Positions 44,127 through 54,041 are shown, numbered from the stretch's first letter. The stretch: 64,000 nucleotides of DNA from Azonexus fungiphilus (GCF_003634965.1 NZ_RBXP01000018.1:62001-126000), one strand, 5' to 3'. Program-made: numbers and translations. The notes: a model not told the origin generated them from the sequence alone.

Positions 44127-44828
44127 ATGTCCTGCGTCTTCCCCCCTCCGCCCCAGCCTTCCCTGCCGGTGATCGGTACCGATCACCGCTTTCCGGTCCG
44201 CCGCATCTTCTGCGTCGGTCGCAACTATGCCGAGCACGCCCGCGAAATGGGCGCGACGGCGCAGGCCGACGGGCTCGAGCCGCCGTTCTTCTTCACCAAG
44301 CCCGGCGATGCGCTGGTCGGCGGTGCCGGCGAGCTGGCAGTCGCCTATCCGCCGCAGACCACCAACCTGCATCATGAAGTCGAACTGGTCGTCGGACTCG
44401 CTGCCGGTGGTGCCAATGTCACGGTCGACGCGGCGCTGGGGCTGATTTTCGGCTACGCCGTCGGCCTCGACCTGACGCGTCGCGACCTGCAGGCAAAAGC
44501 CAAGGAAAAGGGACATCCCTGGGACATGGGCAAGGGCTTCGACCAGTCGGCGGTTTGCGGTCCGCTGGCGCCGGCGACGGCAGTCGGGCATCCGACGACG
44601 GGCGCCATCCGCCTGCGCGTCAACGACCAGTTGCGCCAGGATGGCGATCTCGCCCAGATGGGCTGGAAGGTCGCCGAGATCATCGCCAATCTGTCGACGC
44701 TGGTGCGCCTGCAGGCCGGCGACCTGATCTACACCGGCACGCCGGCCGGCGTCGGCCCGCTGCAGCGCGGCGACCGCCTGCTCGGCGAGGTCGCCGGATT
44801 GCCCGAGCTGCGCGCCCGGATCGTCTGA
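44127..44828 (+). CDS. Fumarylacetoacetate hydrolase (FAH) family protein
   Basis: A 233-residue protein with the FAH/HpcE catalytic domain: FCVGRNYAEHAREMGA, EPPFFFTKPGDALVG, LHHEVELVVGLA (metal-binding Glu residues), FGYAVGLDLTRRDLQAKAKEKGHPWDMGKGFDQSA and DLIYTGTPAGVGPLQRGD. Close relatives act as acylpyruvases or oxaloacetate decarboxylases; the exact substrate is open. Its stop TGA is the first triplet of a dispersed element leading into the MATE gene. Confidence 0.92.
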   Translation: MSCVFPPPPQPSLPVIGTDHRFPVRRIFCVGRNYAEHAREMGATAQADGLEPPFFFTKPGDALVGGAGELAVAYPPQTTNLHHEVELVVGLAAGGANVTVDAALGLIFGYAVGLDLTRRDLQAKAKEKGHPWDMGKGFDQSAVCGPLAPATAVGHPTTGAIRLRVNDQLRQDGDLAQMGWKVAEIIANLSTLVRLQAGDLIYTGTPAGVGPLQRGDRLLGEVAGLPELRARIV

Positions 44829-44857
44829 TTTTTCGGCAAATTCCGGTGTTGACCGTG
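44826..44857 (+). repeat. Dispersed GTCGAC/T-block element, between FAH and MATE genes
   Basis: TGATTTTTCGGCAAATT (identical to the copy at 32799) is followed by CCGGT and GTTGACCGTG. The core has one base change (GTTGAC for GTCGAC). It begins with the FAH-family stop codon and supplies the GTG start codons of the MATE gene. Confidence 0.7.
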
Positions 44858-46183
44858 CTGCGTGGGCTGCTCGCCCACGCCTTTCCCATTCTGGTTGCCC
44901 AGCTTGCCTCGATCGGCATGATGGTCGTCGATACCGCCGTGCTCGGTCACGTCAGTCCGCAAGACCTGGCTGCCGTGGCCATCGGCGGCGGCATTCACGT
45001 GGCGCTGGTCTTCGCGCTGGTCGGCGTCGTCCAGGCAGTAGCGCCGGTGGTCGCCCACCTGCACGGCGCCCGCCGCGACGACGAGGTGGCCGGGGTGCTC
45101 CAGCAGGGCTTCTGGCTGGCGCTGACGCTGTCGCTGCCCGGGGTCGTCTTCCTGCTGCACCCGGGTTTCGTGCTCGCGCCTTTCGGCATGGATGCGGTGG
45201 TCGACGCCAAGGTGCGCGAATATCTCGGGCTGCTTGCCTGGAGTCTGCCGGCGGCGTTGTTCTACCGCACCTTCTACGCCTTCTGCAATGCGCTCGGCCA
45301 GCCGCGCGTGCTGATGGGCATCGGCCTGGCGGCGCTGGCGGTGCACGCGCTGCTCGCCTGGGGGCTGGCGCTGGCCGGCTGGGCGGGCGCGCCGCTGGGC
45401 GTTGCCGGTTGTGCCTTGTCGAACATCGTCATCGGCTGGCTGGCCTGTCTCGGCGCCGCCCTGTGGCTGCACCGCGGGCCGCTCGGCCGGCGCTACCGGC
45501 CGTTTGCCAACTGGGCGCGGCCGCATCCGGCGACCTGGCGCGAACTGCTGCGCCTCGGCCTGCCGATGGGTTTTTCCAACCTCGTCGAAATCACCGCCTT
45601 CACGCTCGTCGCGCTGTTCGTCGCCGGCCTGGGGGCGACCGTCGTCGCCGGCCACCGGATCGTCGCCAATCTCTCGGCGCTGGCCTACATGTTGCCGTTG
45701 TCGCTCGCCTTCGCGACGATGGCGGCGGTCGGCCAGGCGCTCGGTGCCCGCGACTGGCCGGCGGCCAGCCGCCTGGTCCGGGCCGGCATGGGGCTGGCCG
45801 CCGTCAGCTCGCTGGTGGTCGGTTTGCTGCTCTGGCTGGCCGCCGAGCCGCTGGTCGCGGCTTATACCGACGATCCGGCGGTGCGCGGCGTCGCCCTGGC
45901 GCTGATCGGCTACATCGCCGTCTACCAGTTCTTCGATGCCCTGCAGACGATCGCCGGGCATGTCCTGCGTGCCTATCGGGTGACTTTCGTGCCGATGCTG
46001 GTGCAGACCGTCTGCTTCTGGGGGATTGCCCTGGCCGGTGGCGCCTGGCTCTGCTACCGCTGGTCGCCGCCGCTCGGCGTCGGCGGTTTCTGGCTGGCCT
46101 CGGTGATCGCCCTGGTGGCGGCCGCGGCAGCCTTGCTGCCACTGCTGCGCAAGGTCATGAAAGACCTTGAAAGTACGCCGTAA
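44855..46183 (+). CDS. MATE family efflux transporter (NorM-like)
   Basis: A 442-residue membrane protein with twelve helices in two halves. FPILVAQLASIGMMVVDTAVLGHVSPQDLAAVAIG, and in the second half LRLGLPMGFSNLVEITAFTLVALFVAGLG, match the two MatE repeats; AGHRIVANLSALAYMLPLSLAFA is also typical. It exports cationic drugs or metabolites with a Na+ or H+ gradient. The start is uncertain: in-frame GTG, TTG and GTG at 44846, 44849 and 44855 all lie in the dispersed element. I used 44855. Confidence 0.92.
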   Translation: MLRGLLAHAFPILVAQLASIGMMVVDTAVLGHVSPQDLAAVAIGGGIHVALVFALVGVVQAVAPVVAHLHGARRDDEVAGVLQQGFWLALTLSLPGVVFLLHPGFVLAPFGMDAVVDAKVREYLGLLAWSLPAALFYRTFYAFCNALGQPRVLMGIGLAALAVHALLAWGLALAGWAGAPLGVAGCALSNIVIGWLACLGAALWLHRGPLGRRYRPFANWARPHPATWRELLRLGLPMGFSNLVEITAFTLVALFVAGLGATVVAGHRIVANLSALAYMLPLSLAFATMAAVGQALGARDWPAASRLVRAGMGLAAVSSLVVGLLLWLAAEPLVAAYTDDPAVRGVALALIGYIAVYQFFDALQTIAGHVLRAYRVTFVPMLVQTVCFWGIALAGGAWLCYRWSPPLGVGGFWLASVIALVAAAAALLPLLRKVMKDLESTP

Positions 46184-46318
46184 TTATGAATTTTGGCCTG
46201 CAATAATTTGTTGCGGCTGTGGTAAGATTTTCGGCTCGAAGAAGTATAACCGGGCGGGGTCAGGGGGAAGTTTGGCTCCGTTCACAGCTCGCAACTCAAC
46301 TCAACGCAAGGAAAGCGC

Positions 46319-47479
<1,161 letters not shown>

Positions 47480-47490
47480 GGAGCCACCGA

Positions 47491-48384
47491 ATGTCTATCC
47501 TGATCAACAAGAACACCAAGATCATCACCCAGGGCATCACCGGCAAGACCGGTCAGTTCCATACGGAAAAGTGCCAGGAGTATGCAAACGGCAAGGAATG
47601 TTTCGTTGCCGGCGTGAACCCGAAGAAGGCCGGCGAGTCGATCTTCAACATCCCCATCTACGCTTCGGTCAAGGAAGCCGCCGCTGAAACCGGCGCCACC
47701 GTGTCCGTCATCTATGTGCCGCCCGCCGGTGCCGCTGCCGCGATCTGGGAAGCTGTCGAAGCCGACCTCGATCTGGCCATCTGCATCACCGAAGGCATTC
47801 CCGTCCGCGACATGCTGATGGTGCGCAACAAGATGAAGGAAAAGGAAGCCAAGGGCGGCAAGAAGACCCTGCTGCTCGGCCCGAACTGCCCCGGCCTGAT
47901 CACCCCGGACGAAGTGAAGATCGGCATCATGCCGGGTCACATCCACCGCAAGGGTCGTATCGGCGTCGTTTCCCGTTCCGGTACGCTGACCTACGAAGCC
48001 GTCGGTCAATTGACCGAGCTGGGCCTCGGCCAGTCTTCCGCGGTCGGTATCGGTGGTGACCCGATCAACGGTCTGAAGCACATCGACGTCATGAAGATGT
48101 TCAACGACGATCCGGATACGGACGCCGTCATCATGATCGGCGAAATCGGCGGTCCGGACGAAGCCGAAGCTGCCCAGTGGTGCAAGGCCAACATGAAGAA
48201 GCCGATCGTCGGCTTCATCGCCGGTGTTACCGCGCCGGCCGGCAAGCGCATGGGCCACGCTGGCGCCCTCATTTCCGGTGGTGCCGATACCGCTGATGCC
48301 AAGCTCGCCATCATGGAAGAGTGCGGCTTCAAGGTCACCAAGAACCCGTCGGAAATGGCCAAGCTGCTCAAGGCCATGCTGTAA
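47491..48384 (+). CDS. sucD: Succinate--CoA ligase alpha subunit SucD
   Basis: A 297-residue subunit with an N-terminal CoA-binding Rossmann domain ([22 protein letters not shown]) and the catalytic His loop ([14 protein letters not shown]), which is phosphorylated during the reaction. [26 protein letters not shown] and [13 protein letters not shown] are typical. AAGGAG precedes the ATG; the spacer after sucC is 11 bases, so they form one operon closed by the terminator at 48408. Confidence 0.98.
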   Translation: MSILINKNTKIITQGITGKTGQFHTEKCQEYANGKECFVAGVNPKKAGESIFNIPIYASVKEAAAETGATVSVIYVPPAGAAAAIWEAVEADLDLAICITEGIPVRDMLMVRNKMKEKEAKGGKKTLLLGPNCPGLITPDEVKIGIMPGHIHRKGRIGVVSRSGTLTYEAVGQLTELGLGQSSAVGIGGDPINGLKHIDVMKMFNDDPDTDAVIMIGEIGGPDEAEAAQWCKANMKKPIVGFIAGVTAPAGKRMGHAGALISGGADTADAKLAIMEECGFKVTKNPSEMAKLLKAML

Positions 48385-48407
48385 ACTTCGAGCCTTGCTC
48401 GACGAAG

Positions 48408-48434
48408 AAGGCGGGCCGCGTGCCCGCCTTTTTT
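48408..48434 (+). terminator. Rho-independent terminator of sucCD
   Basis: AAGGCGGGC / GCCCGCCTT, a 9-bp stem with a five-base loop, followed by T-run (six T in total). Located 23 bases after the sucD stop. Confidence 0.92.
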
Positions 48435-48459
48435 ACGTCCATTTTCCGGAGAACGAATC

Positions 48460-49416
48460 ATGGCGGTATTCCTGACCGAAAACGACGTCAAACAGGTGTT
48501 GACCGTGGACATGGCGCTGGCCGGTGTCGAATCGGCGCATCGCGACCTGGCGCTCGGCCAGGCGGTCGATACGCCGCGCCAGCGCAGCCGCCTGCCGCAG
48601 ACGGTGCTGCACATCCTCCAGGGCGCCTTGCCGGCACAGGGCGTGCTCGGCTACAAGGCCTACACCAGCAACCGTTCCGGCAACCGTTTCCTGGTCCATC
48701 TGTTCGATGCCGGCAGTGGCCAGTTGAAGGCGGTGATAGAGGCCGACTATCTGGGCATGATGCGCACCGGCGCCGCCAGCGGCGTCGCCGCGCGCTGGCT
48801 GGCACGGCCGGATGCGGCGGTGGCCGGCGTCTTCGGCAGCGGCTGGCAGGCCGAGGGGCATGTGCGGGCGATCTGCGCTGCGCTGCCGCTGGAACTGGTC
48901 AAGGTCTGCGGTCGCGATGCCGGCAAGTTGAAAGACTTCTGCGCGCGCCTGAGCGAACAGACCGGGCGTCGCGTCGTGCCGGCCGCCAATGCCGAGGATG
49001 CGGTGCGCGAGGCCGACCTGATCGGCACGGTGACGACGGCGGCCAAGCCGCTGTTCGACGCCGACTGGCTGCAGCCGGGCGCGCATATCAACGGTGCCGG
49101 CTCGAACGCCCTGATCCGCCAGGAGCTTTCGGAAGCCACCCTGCGGCGCTGCGGACTGATTGCGGTCGATACCGTGCCGACGGCGCTGGCCGAGGCTGGC
49201 GATTTGCTGCCGCTGCTGGAAAAAGGCCGGCTGCATTCCCGCCAACTGATCGAGTTGGGCGAGATCATCGTTGGCCGTCATCCGGGGCGCGGCGACGCGG
49301 CGCAGATCACCTTGTTCGAGTCGCAGGGCCTGGCCATCCAGGACCTGGCGGTTGCCGTGCGCGTGCTCGAGGCGGCGCTGGCGCAAGGCTTGGGCCAGGA
49401 GCTTCCGCTGCAATGA
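48460..49416 (+). CDS. Ornithine cyclodeaminase / mu-crystallin family protein
   Basis: A 318-residue NAD(P)-binding enzyme. Family blocks are FLTENDVKQVLTVDMALAGVE, GVLGYKAYTSN (substrate Lys), ADYLGMMRTGAASGVAARWLAR, the Rossmann motif AGVFGSGWQAEGHVRAI and GAHINGAGSNALIRQEL. Members include ornithine cyclodeaminase, ketimine reductases and lysine cyclodeaminase; the actual substrate is not evident. The ribosome site CCGGAG lies before the ATG. It stands alone between the sucCD terminator and the signalling genes. Confidence 0.92.
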   Translation: MAVFLTENDVKQVLTVDMALAGVESAHRDLALGQAVDTPRQRSRLPQTVLHILQGALPAQGVLGYKAYTSNRSGNRFLVHLFDAGSGQLKAVIEADYLGMMRTGAASGVAARWLARPDAAVAGVFGSGWQAEGHVRAICAALPLELVKVCGRDAGKLKDFCARLSEQTGRRVVPAANAEDAVREADLIGTVTTAAKPLFDADWLQPGAHINGAGSNALIRQELSEATLRRCGLIAVDTVPTALAEAGDLLPLLEKGRLHSRQLIELGEIIVGRHPGRGDAAQITLFESQGLAIQDLAVAVRVLEAALAQGLGQELPLQ

Positions 49417-49433
49417 AGGTTTGACCGGCGGCC

Positions 49434-49453
49434 GTCCACGGTCGACAATACGG
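49434..49453 (-). repeat. Dispersed element, degenerate core copy
   Basis: GTCCACGGTCGACAATACGG in the short gap after the cyclodeaminase gene. It has the ACGGTCGAC core but only a weak A-rich flank (TGAAAAACC from 49459), so membership in the family is less certain. Confidence 0.4.
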
Positions 49454-49497
49454 CGGCATGAAAAACCGGGAGGCGAAGTCGATGAAGGGGCAGGGGC

Positions 49498-50316
49498 ATG
49501 AGTCTGCATGAGGCGCTGGCGGTCGCGGTCCGCAGCGATCCGGGCGTGGTCCGCTCGCACAACGAGGATGCGGTGTTTGCCGATGCTGAACTCGGCATCG
49601 CCATCCTCGCCGACGGCATGGGCGGCTACAACGCCGGTGAGGTCGCCAGCGGCATGGCGACGACGCTGTTGTCGACCAGCTTCTCGCGCCTGCTGCGCGG
49701 TCCGGCGGCCGATGAAACGATCGCCGAGCATCCGGAACAGCTGATCAGCGACGAGATCTGCGGCACCAACGCAGCCATTTTCAATGCCTCGCAAAGCCAG
49801 TCGCAATACGCCGGCATGGGGACGACGCTGGTCTTCGCATGGTTTCTCGACAATCGCCTGTTCCTCGCCCATGTCGGCGATTCGCGTGCCTATCGCTGGC
49901 GCGATGGCGGGCTGCGCCAGCTGACCCGCGATCATTCGCTGCTCCAGGAGCAGATCGACAGCGGCCTGATCAGTCTCGAGGAAGCCCGCTACTCGGCCAA
50001 CCGCAACCTGGTCACCCGGGCGCTCGGGATCGAGCCCGAAGTCGAGGTCGAGGTCGCAGTGCATGACGCCCGTCCCGGCGACCTCGTGCTGCTCTGCTCG
50101 GACGGCTTGAACGACATGCTCGACGACGAAGAGATTGCTGAAATCCTCCACGAAACGGGGGACAATCTTGGTTTTGCCGCCGAACGGCTGGTCGACCGTG
50201 CCAACGACAACGGCGGCCGCGACAACGTCTCGGTGATCCTGGTCCGGGTCGTCGGCGATTACGGTGCTGCAAACGGCTGGTGGCAGAAGCTGCTGGCCCG
50301 GTTCAAGTCAAACTGA
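49498..50316 (+). CDS. PP2C-type serine/threonine protein phosphatase (Stp1-like)
   Basis: A 272-residue metal-dependent phosphatase: VRSHNEDAVFADAELGIAILADGMGGYNAGEVAS (metal-binding Asp of motifs 1 and 2), GMGTTLVFAWF, LFLAHVGDSRAYRWRDG, LTRDHSLLQEQI, VLLCSDGLNDMLDDEEI and NGGRDNVSVILV are all in order. It should remove phosphate from Ser/Thr (or act on a partner-switch system). GGGGCAGGGG precedes the ATG. Followed after 10 bases by an FHA protein, a classic pair in Ser/Thr phospho-signalling; the matching kinase is not in the window. Confidence 0.94.
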   Translation: MSLHEALAVAVRSDPGVVRSHNEDAVFADAELGIAILADGMGGYNAGEVASGMATTLLSTSFSRLLRGPAADETIAEHPEQLISDEICGTNAAIFNASQSQSQYAGMGTTLVFAWFLDNRLFLAHVGDSRAYRWRDGGLRQLTRDHSLLQEQIDSGLISLEEARYSANRNLVTRALGIEPEVEVEVAVHDARPGDLVLLCSDGLNDMLDDEEIAEILHETGDNLGFAAERLVDRANDNGGRDNVSVILVRVVGDYGAANGWWQKLLARFKSN

Positions 50317-50326
50317 GGGAAACGCG

Positions 50327-51022
50327 ATGGCGAAACTGATCCTTTCGATGGACGGCCTGGTGCTCAAGGAGATCGCGCTCGACAAGGAGCGCCTGACGAT
50401 CGGGCGCAAGCCGCACAACGACATCCAGATCGACAACCTGGCGATTTCCGGCGAGCACGCGGTGGTGGTGACGATCCTCGCCGATTCCTTCCTCGAGGAC
50501 CTGAACAGCACCAACGGCACGCTGGTGAACGGTCAGTCGATCAAGAAACACTTCCTGCGCAACAACGACGTCATCGAGCTCGGCAAGTACAAGCTGAAAT
50601 ACATGGCCGACCAGGGCGCCGCCCAGGTGGCGCCGGATGCCGATCAGGCCGCCTTCGTCCGCTCGTCGACCAGCAAGGTGGCGGGCGAGCTCGAACTGGC
50701 GCCGACCGAGGTCGGCACCCGTTCCAACTTCGGTACCGCCTCGCGGCCGGGGACGGTGCCGGCGGCGGCGATCCAGCTGCTCAACGGGCCCAACGCCGGC
50801 AAGGAGCTGGCCCTGCAGAAAACCCTGACGACGCTGGGCAAGCCGGGTACCCAGGTGGCAGTGATCGCGCGCCGGCCGCACGGTTATTTCATCACCCACG
50901 TCGAAGGTGCCAGCTTTCCGGTCGTCAATGGCAAGGCGCTCGACGCGCAGGCGCATCCGCTGGCCGACCACGATGTCATCGAGATTGCCGGCATCAAGAT
51001 GGAGTTCTTCCACAAGGGCTGA
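50327..51022 (+). CDS. FHA-domain protein with second FHA-like half
   Basis: A 231-residue cytoplasmic protein. The N-terminal FHA domain has LTIGRKPHNDIQIDNLAISGEHAVV and LEDLNSTNGTLVNGQSI with the conserved GR, SxxH and NGT residues that bind phosphothreonine. The C-terminal half (about 145-231) looks like a second, degenerate FHA fold (LNGPNAGKELALQKTLTTLG, FPVVNGKALDAQAHPLADHDVIEIAGIKMEF). It likely reads phosphorylation reversed by the phosphatase encoded just upstream. GAGGGAAACGCG precedes the ATG. Confidence 0.92.
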   Translation: MAKLILSMDGLVLKEIALDKERLTIGRKPHNDIQIDNLAISGEHAVVVTILADSFLEDLNSTNGTLVNGQSIKKHFLRNNDVIELGKYKLKYMADQGAAQVAPDADQAAFVRSSTSKVAGELELAPTEVGTRSNFGTASRPGTVPAAAIQLLNGPNAGKELALQKTLTTLGKPGTQVAVIARRPHGYFITHVEGASFPVVNGKALDAQAHPLADHDVIEIAGIKMEFFHKG

Positions 51023-51044
51023 ATCCGTGCCGGAACGGCGGCCG

Positions 51045-51077
51045 TTGACGGTCGACCGGCAAAAATGGGGAAAAACC
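51045..51077 (-). repeat. Dispersed GTCGAC/T-block element, before the MBL phosphodiesterase gene
   Basis: On the plus strand TTGACGGTCGACCGGC is followed by AAAAATGGGGAAAAACC. It lies directly upstream of the ATG at 51078, and its GGGG may act as the ribosome site. Inverse orientation relative to 32799. Confidence 0.7.
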
Positions 51078-51845
51078 ATGAAGCTGCAGGTGCTCGGCTG
51101 TGATGGCGGAATCGGTGGCAGCGCCCAGCGCACCACCGCGCTGCGGCTCGACGACGACATCCTGATCGACGCCGGCAGCGGTGTCGGCGACCTGTCGCTC
51201 GATGCACTGGCGGCGATCGGCGATGTCTTCCTGACGCACGCCCATCTCGACCACATCGCCTTCCTGCCGCTGCTGATCGACGCGGTCGGCGAGCGCCGCC
51301 GCCGGCCGCTCACCGTGCATGCGCCGGAAGAGGTCCTGGCGGCGCTGCGCCAGCACATCTTCAACGACGCCATCTGGCCGGACTTCAGCCGGATTCCCTC
51401 GCCGGCCCAGGCGTTCATGCGCTACCGCCCGCTTGCAGTCGGCGAGGCGGTCGTCCTCGGCGGCCGGACGATCACCGCCCTGCCGGTGGCGCATACGGTA
51501 CCGGCGGTCGGCTATCGGATCGATTCCGGTCGTGCCAGCTACGTCTTCTCCGGCGACACCGGGCCGGGCCCGGCCTTCTGGCAGGCGGTCGAGGCGATCG
51601 ACAACCTGGCGGCGCTGATCGTCGAATGCGCCTTTCCCGACCGGGAGCGGGCGCTCGCCGAGGTTTCCCGGCATTTCTGCCCGACGCTGCTGGCCGAGGC
51701 GCTGGCCTTGCTGCAGCGTCCGTGCGCCCTCTACATCACCCACCTCAAGCCCGGCCTCGCGGATCAGACGATGGCCGAGATCGCCACCGTGCTGGCGGCG
51801 CGCCAGCCGCGCCGACTGGCCAAGGGCATGACTTTCGAATTCTGA
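51078..51845 (+). CDS. Metallo-beta-lactamase fold phosphodiesterase (class II cAMP phosphodiesterase-like)
   Basis: A 255-residue MBL-fold protein. The metal site is in FLTHAHLDHIAFLPLLID (HxHxDH) with later His and Asp ligands in PVAHTVPAVGYRI, FSGDTGPGPAFW and CALYITHLKPG. The spacing and the ending match class II 3',5'-cyclic-nucleotide phosphodiesterases (CpdP/PDE1 type). It may degrade cAMP or another cyclic nucleotide in the cytoplasm. It lies between the FHA gene and a GAF-HD-GYP gene (12-base gap), which suggests a common signalling role. Confidence 0.88.
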   Translation: MKLQVLGCDGGIGGSAQRTTALRLDDDILIDAGSGVGDLSLDALAAIGDVFLTHAHLDHIAFLPLLIDAVGERRRRPLTVHAPEEVLAALRQHIFNDAIWPDFSRIPSPAQAFMRYRPLAVGEAVVLGGRTITALPVAHTVPAVGYRIDSGRASYVFSGDTGPGPAFWQAVEAIDNLAALIVECAFPDRERALAEVSRHFCPTLLAEALALLQRPCALYITHLKPGLADQTMAEIATVLAARQPRRLAKGMTFEF

Positions 51846-51857
51846 GCCGGGAGCGGC

Positions 51858-53444
51858 ATGCCGACCTTGACCGACCTGTTTCGCCGCCTCGAGCATCTCA
51901 ACGAGATCGGCGCGGCCCTTTCCGCCGAGCGCGACATCGACGTGCTGCTCGAGAAGATCCTGCTCGCCGCCAAGGAAATCACCCGCGCCGACGGCGGCAC
52001 GCTGTACCGGCCCACCGCCGACGGGTACAGCCTGCAGTTCGCGATCGTGCGCACCGACTCGCTCGGCCTGGCGTTCGGCGGGCCGAACGGTGCGCCGCTG
52101 GCGAGTGCCTTTTCCGACTTGCCGCTGTACCTGCCCGACGGCACCGCCAACCACGCCATGGTCGCTGCCCGCGCGGCGCTTGGCGGAGTGACGATCAACA
52201 TCGCCGACGCCTATGCCGAGCGCGACTTCGATTTTTCCGGGACGCGCCAGTTCGACGCGCGCACCGGCTATCGCTCGCAGTCCTTCCTGACGGTGCCGAT
52301 GCAGAACCACGAGGGCGAGCTGATCGGCGTGCTGCAACTGATCAACGCCATCGATCCGGCCAGCGGCGAGGTCACGGCCTTTTCGCCGGCCGACCAGCGG
52401 CTGGCCGAATCGCTCGCCTCGCAGGCGGCGATCGCCCTCAGCAACCGCCAGCTGGTCGGGCAGCTCGAAGGCTTGTTCGAATCCTTCATTGGCGTCATCA
52501 ACCTCGCCATCGACGAGAAATCGCCGCACACCGGCGGTCACTGCCAGCGCGTGCCGGCCCTCACGATGCTGCTCGCCGACGCCGTCGATGCCGTGGACAG
52601 CGGGCCGCTGGCCGATTTCAGGCTGACCGCCAAGGATCGCTACGAACTGCACATCGCCGCCCTGCTGCACGACTGCGGCAAGGTGACGACACCGGTGCAC
52701 GTGGTCGACAAGGCGACCAAGCTGCAGACCCTGTTCGACCGCATCGCCCTGGTCGACACCCGCTTCGAACTGCTGCGCCGCGACGCCGAGGTGCGCAAGT
52801 GGCGCAGCATCGCCGAAGGGCGGCCGGCCGACGAGGCCGAACGCGACTATGCCGAATTTTGCGGTCAACTCGACGTCGACCGTGATTTTCTCCGCCACGC
52901 GAACCGCGGCAGCGAGCGGATGAGCGACGAGGACATAGCGCGGGTGCACCGGATCGCCGACCGCTACCGCTGGCAATCCCCCGACGGCAGCGACCAGCCC
53001 TGCCTCGACGCCGACGAGGTGCTCAACCTGACCATTCGCGCCGGCACGCTGACCACCGCCGAGCGCGAGATCATCAACCACCACATCGTCGCCACCATCC
53101 GCATGCTCGAGCAACTGCCCTGGCCGAAGCACCTGCAGAACGTTCCCGAGTACGCCGGCGGCCACCACGAGCGGATGGACGGCAAGGGCTACCCGAAAGG
53201 CCTGAAGCGCGAGGAAATGAGCTGGCAGGCGCGGATGATGGGCATCGCCGACATCTTCGAAGCCCTGACCGCCAAGGACCGCCCCTACAAGCCGGCAATG
53301 AAGCTGTCGCAGGCGCTGAAGATCATGGAGAACTTCCGCAACAACGGCCACATCGACCCCGACCTCTTCGATGTTTTTGTCGACCGGCAGGTTTATCGCC
53401 GCTATTCCGAAGCCTGGCTGGATGCGGGGCAGGTGGATTGCTGA
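51858..53444 (+). CDS. GAF - HD-GYP domain protein, probable cyclic di-GMP phosphodiesterase
   Basis: A 528-residue cytoplasmic protein. A GAF sensor domain covers about residues 25-198 (SAERDIDVLLEKILLAAKEITRADGGTLY). The HD-GYP domain follows: TGGHCQRVPALTMLLA, LLHDCGK (His271-Asp272), INHHIVATIRMLEQLPWP, and GGHHERMDGKGYPKGL (GYP 444-446). An unusual insertion of about 110 residues (roughly 285-400) separates the HDxGK part from the INHH part. Key catalytic residues are kept, so cyclic di-GMP hydrolysis is expected. It is the last gene of the PP2C-FHA-MBL-HD-GYP series. Confidence 0.93.
   Translation: MPTLTDLFRRLEHLNEIGAALSAERDIDVLLEKILLAAKEITRADGGTLYRPTADGYSLQFAIVRTDSLGLAFGGPNGAPLASAFSDLPLYLPDGTANHAMVAARAALGGVTINIADAYAERDFDFSGTRQFDARTGYRSQSFLTVPMQNHEGELIGVLQLINAIDPASGEVTAFSPADQRLAESLASQAAIALSNRQLVGQLEGLFESFIGVINLAIDEKSPHTGGHCQRVPALTMLLADAVDAVDSGPLADFRLTAKDRYELHIAALLHDCGKVTTPVHVVDKATKLQTLFDRIALVDTRFELLRRDAEVRKWRSIAEGRPADEAERDYAEFCGQLDVDRDFLRHANRGSERMSDEDIARVHRIADRYRWQSPDGSDQPCLDADEVLNLTIRAGTLTTAEREIINHHIVATIRMLEQLPWPKHLQNVPEYAGGHHERMDGKGYPKGLKREEMSWQARMMGIADIFEALTAKDRPYKPAMKLSQALKIMENFRNNGHIDPDLFDVFVDRQVYRRYSEAWLDAGQVDC
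52854..52890 (+). repeat. Dispersed element, intragenic copy in the HD-GYP gene
   Basis: GAATTTTGCGGTCAACTC is followed by GACGTCGACCGTGATTTTC. It has the GTCGACCGT core and flanking T-blocks on both sides and lies in the part of the gene that encodes the extra insertion (residues about 333-345). Less similar than the intergenic copies. Confidence 0.4.
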
Positions 53445-53566
53445 GGTGACGATGTTTGCCCTGGGGTGACGAAAATTGTCAGGCAGAGTGAAGACCGGCC
53501 TTTGTCCAGTTCGTTATGCAGTGCGTTTTCCCATGATTTCATTGAGATTTTTTGTCGCAATCGGGG

Positions 53567-53582
53567 TGGCACGAAATCTGTT
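53567..53582 (+). promoter_or_regulatory. Sigma-54-like promoter element before the pilin gene
   Basis: TGGCACG-AAAT-CTGTT matches the -24 half of the sigma-54 consensus (TGGCACG-N4-TTGCW) perfectly, but the -12 half is poor (CTGT for TTGC). It lies about 60 bases before the pilin ATG. Many type IV pilin genes use sigma-54 with PilR, so the position is sensible. Confidence 0.45.
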
Positions 53583-53629
53583 TGTTAAAGGCAGCGGTTT
53601 TTCCCGCCTTGCCCAAAAAGGAGATTCAA

Positions 53630-53983
53630 ATGCAAAAGACGCAACAAGGTTTCACCCTGATCGAACTGATGATCGTCGTCGCCATCATCGGCATTCTGGC
53701 TGCCGTGGCGCTGCCGCAGTATCAGACGTATACCAAGAAGTCGGCTGACAACGCCTGCCTTGCTGAAGCCAAGAGCATGATGAGCGGCGTCGTGGCAGCT
53801 ATTTCCAACAGCGATGCTTCGCTGTTGCCGACGATTACCAACAAGTCGTGTTCCTCTAGCATCACGAACTACACCGCGGGTACTATTCCGACTGCGGCGA
53901 GCATGGTCTTCACGCCGAACAACGGCACTGCCGGCAAGACGGTTGTGTGCCAGACGGCGACGGGTTCCTGCGGATTGTCCTAA
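53630..53983 (+). CDS. pilA: Type IV major pilin PilA
   Basis: A 117-residue prepilin. Leader MQKTQQG, cleavage before [20 protein letters not shown], then [20 protein letters not shown], all typical of type IVa major pilins. The short globular part has further cysteines ([17 protein letters not shown]) able to form the C-terminal disulfide. The chain ends SCGLS, with a terminal Ser right after the loop, which could be an O-glycosylation site. AAAAAGGAG is a strong ribosome site. Followed by its own terminator and two O-oligosaccharyltransferase-type genes. Confidence 0.94.
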   Translation: MQKTQQGFTLIELMIVVAIIGILAAVALPQYQTYTKKSADNACLAEAKSMMSGVVAAISNSDASLLPTITNKSCSSSITNYTAGTIPTAASMVFTPNNGTAGKTVVCQTATGSCGLS

Positions 53984-53998
53984 TCCCTTTTGACCGAG

Positions 53999-54030
53999 AA
54001 AGGCCGGGTTTCCCCGGCCTTTTCTTTTTT
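53999..54030 (+). terminator. Rho-independent terminator of the pilin gene
   Basis: AAAGGCCGGG - TTTC - CCCGGCCTTT with a 10-bp stem, followed by TCTTTTTT. It lies 15 bases after the pilin stop and should keep pilin mRNA far more abundant than that of the ligase genes. Confidence 0.93.
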
Positions 54031-54041
54031 GGGGCGATGTT

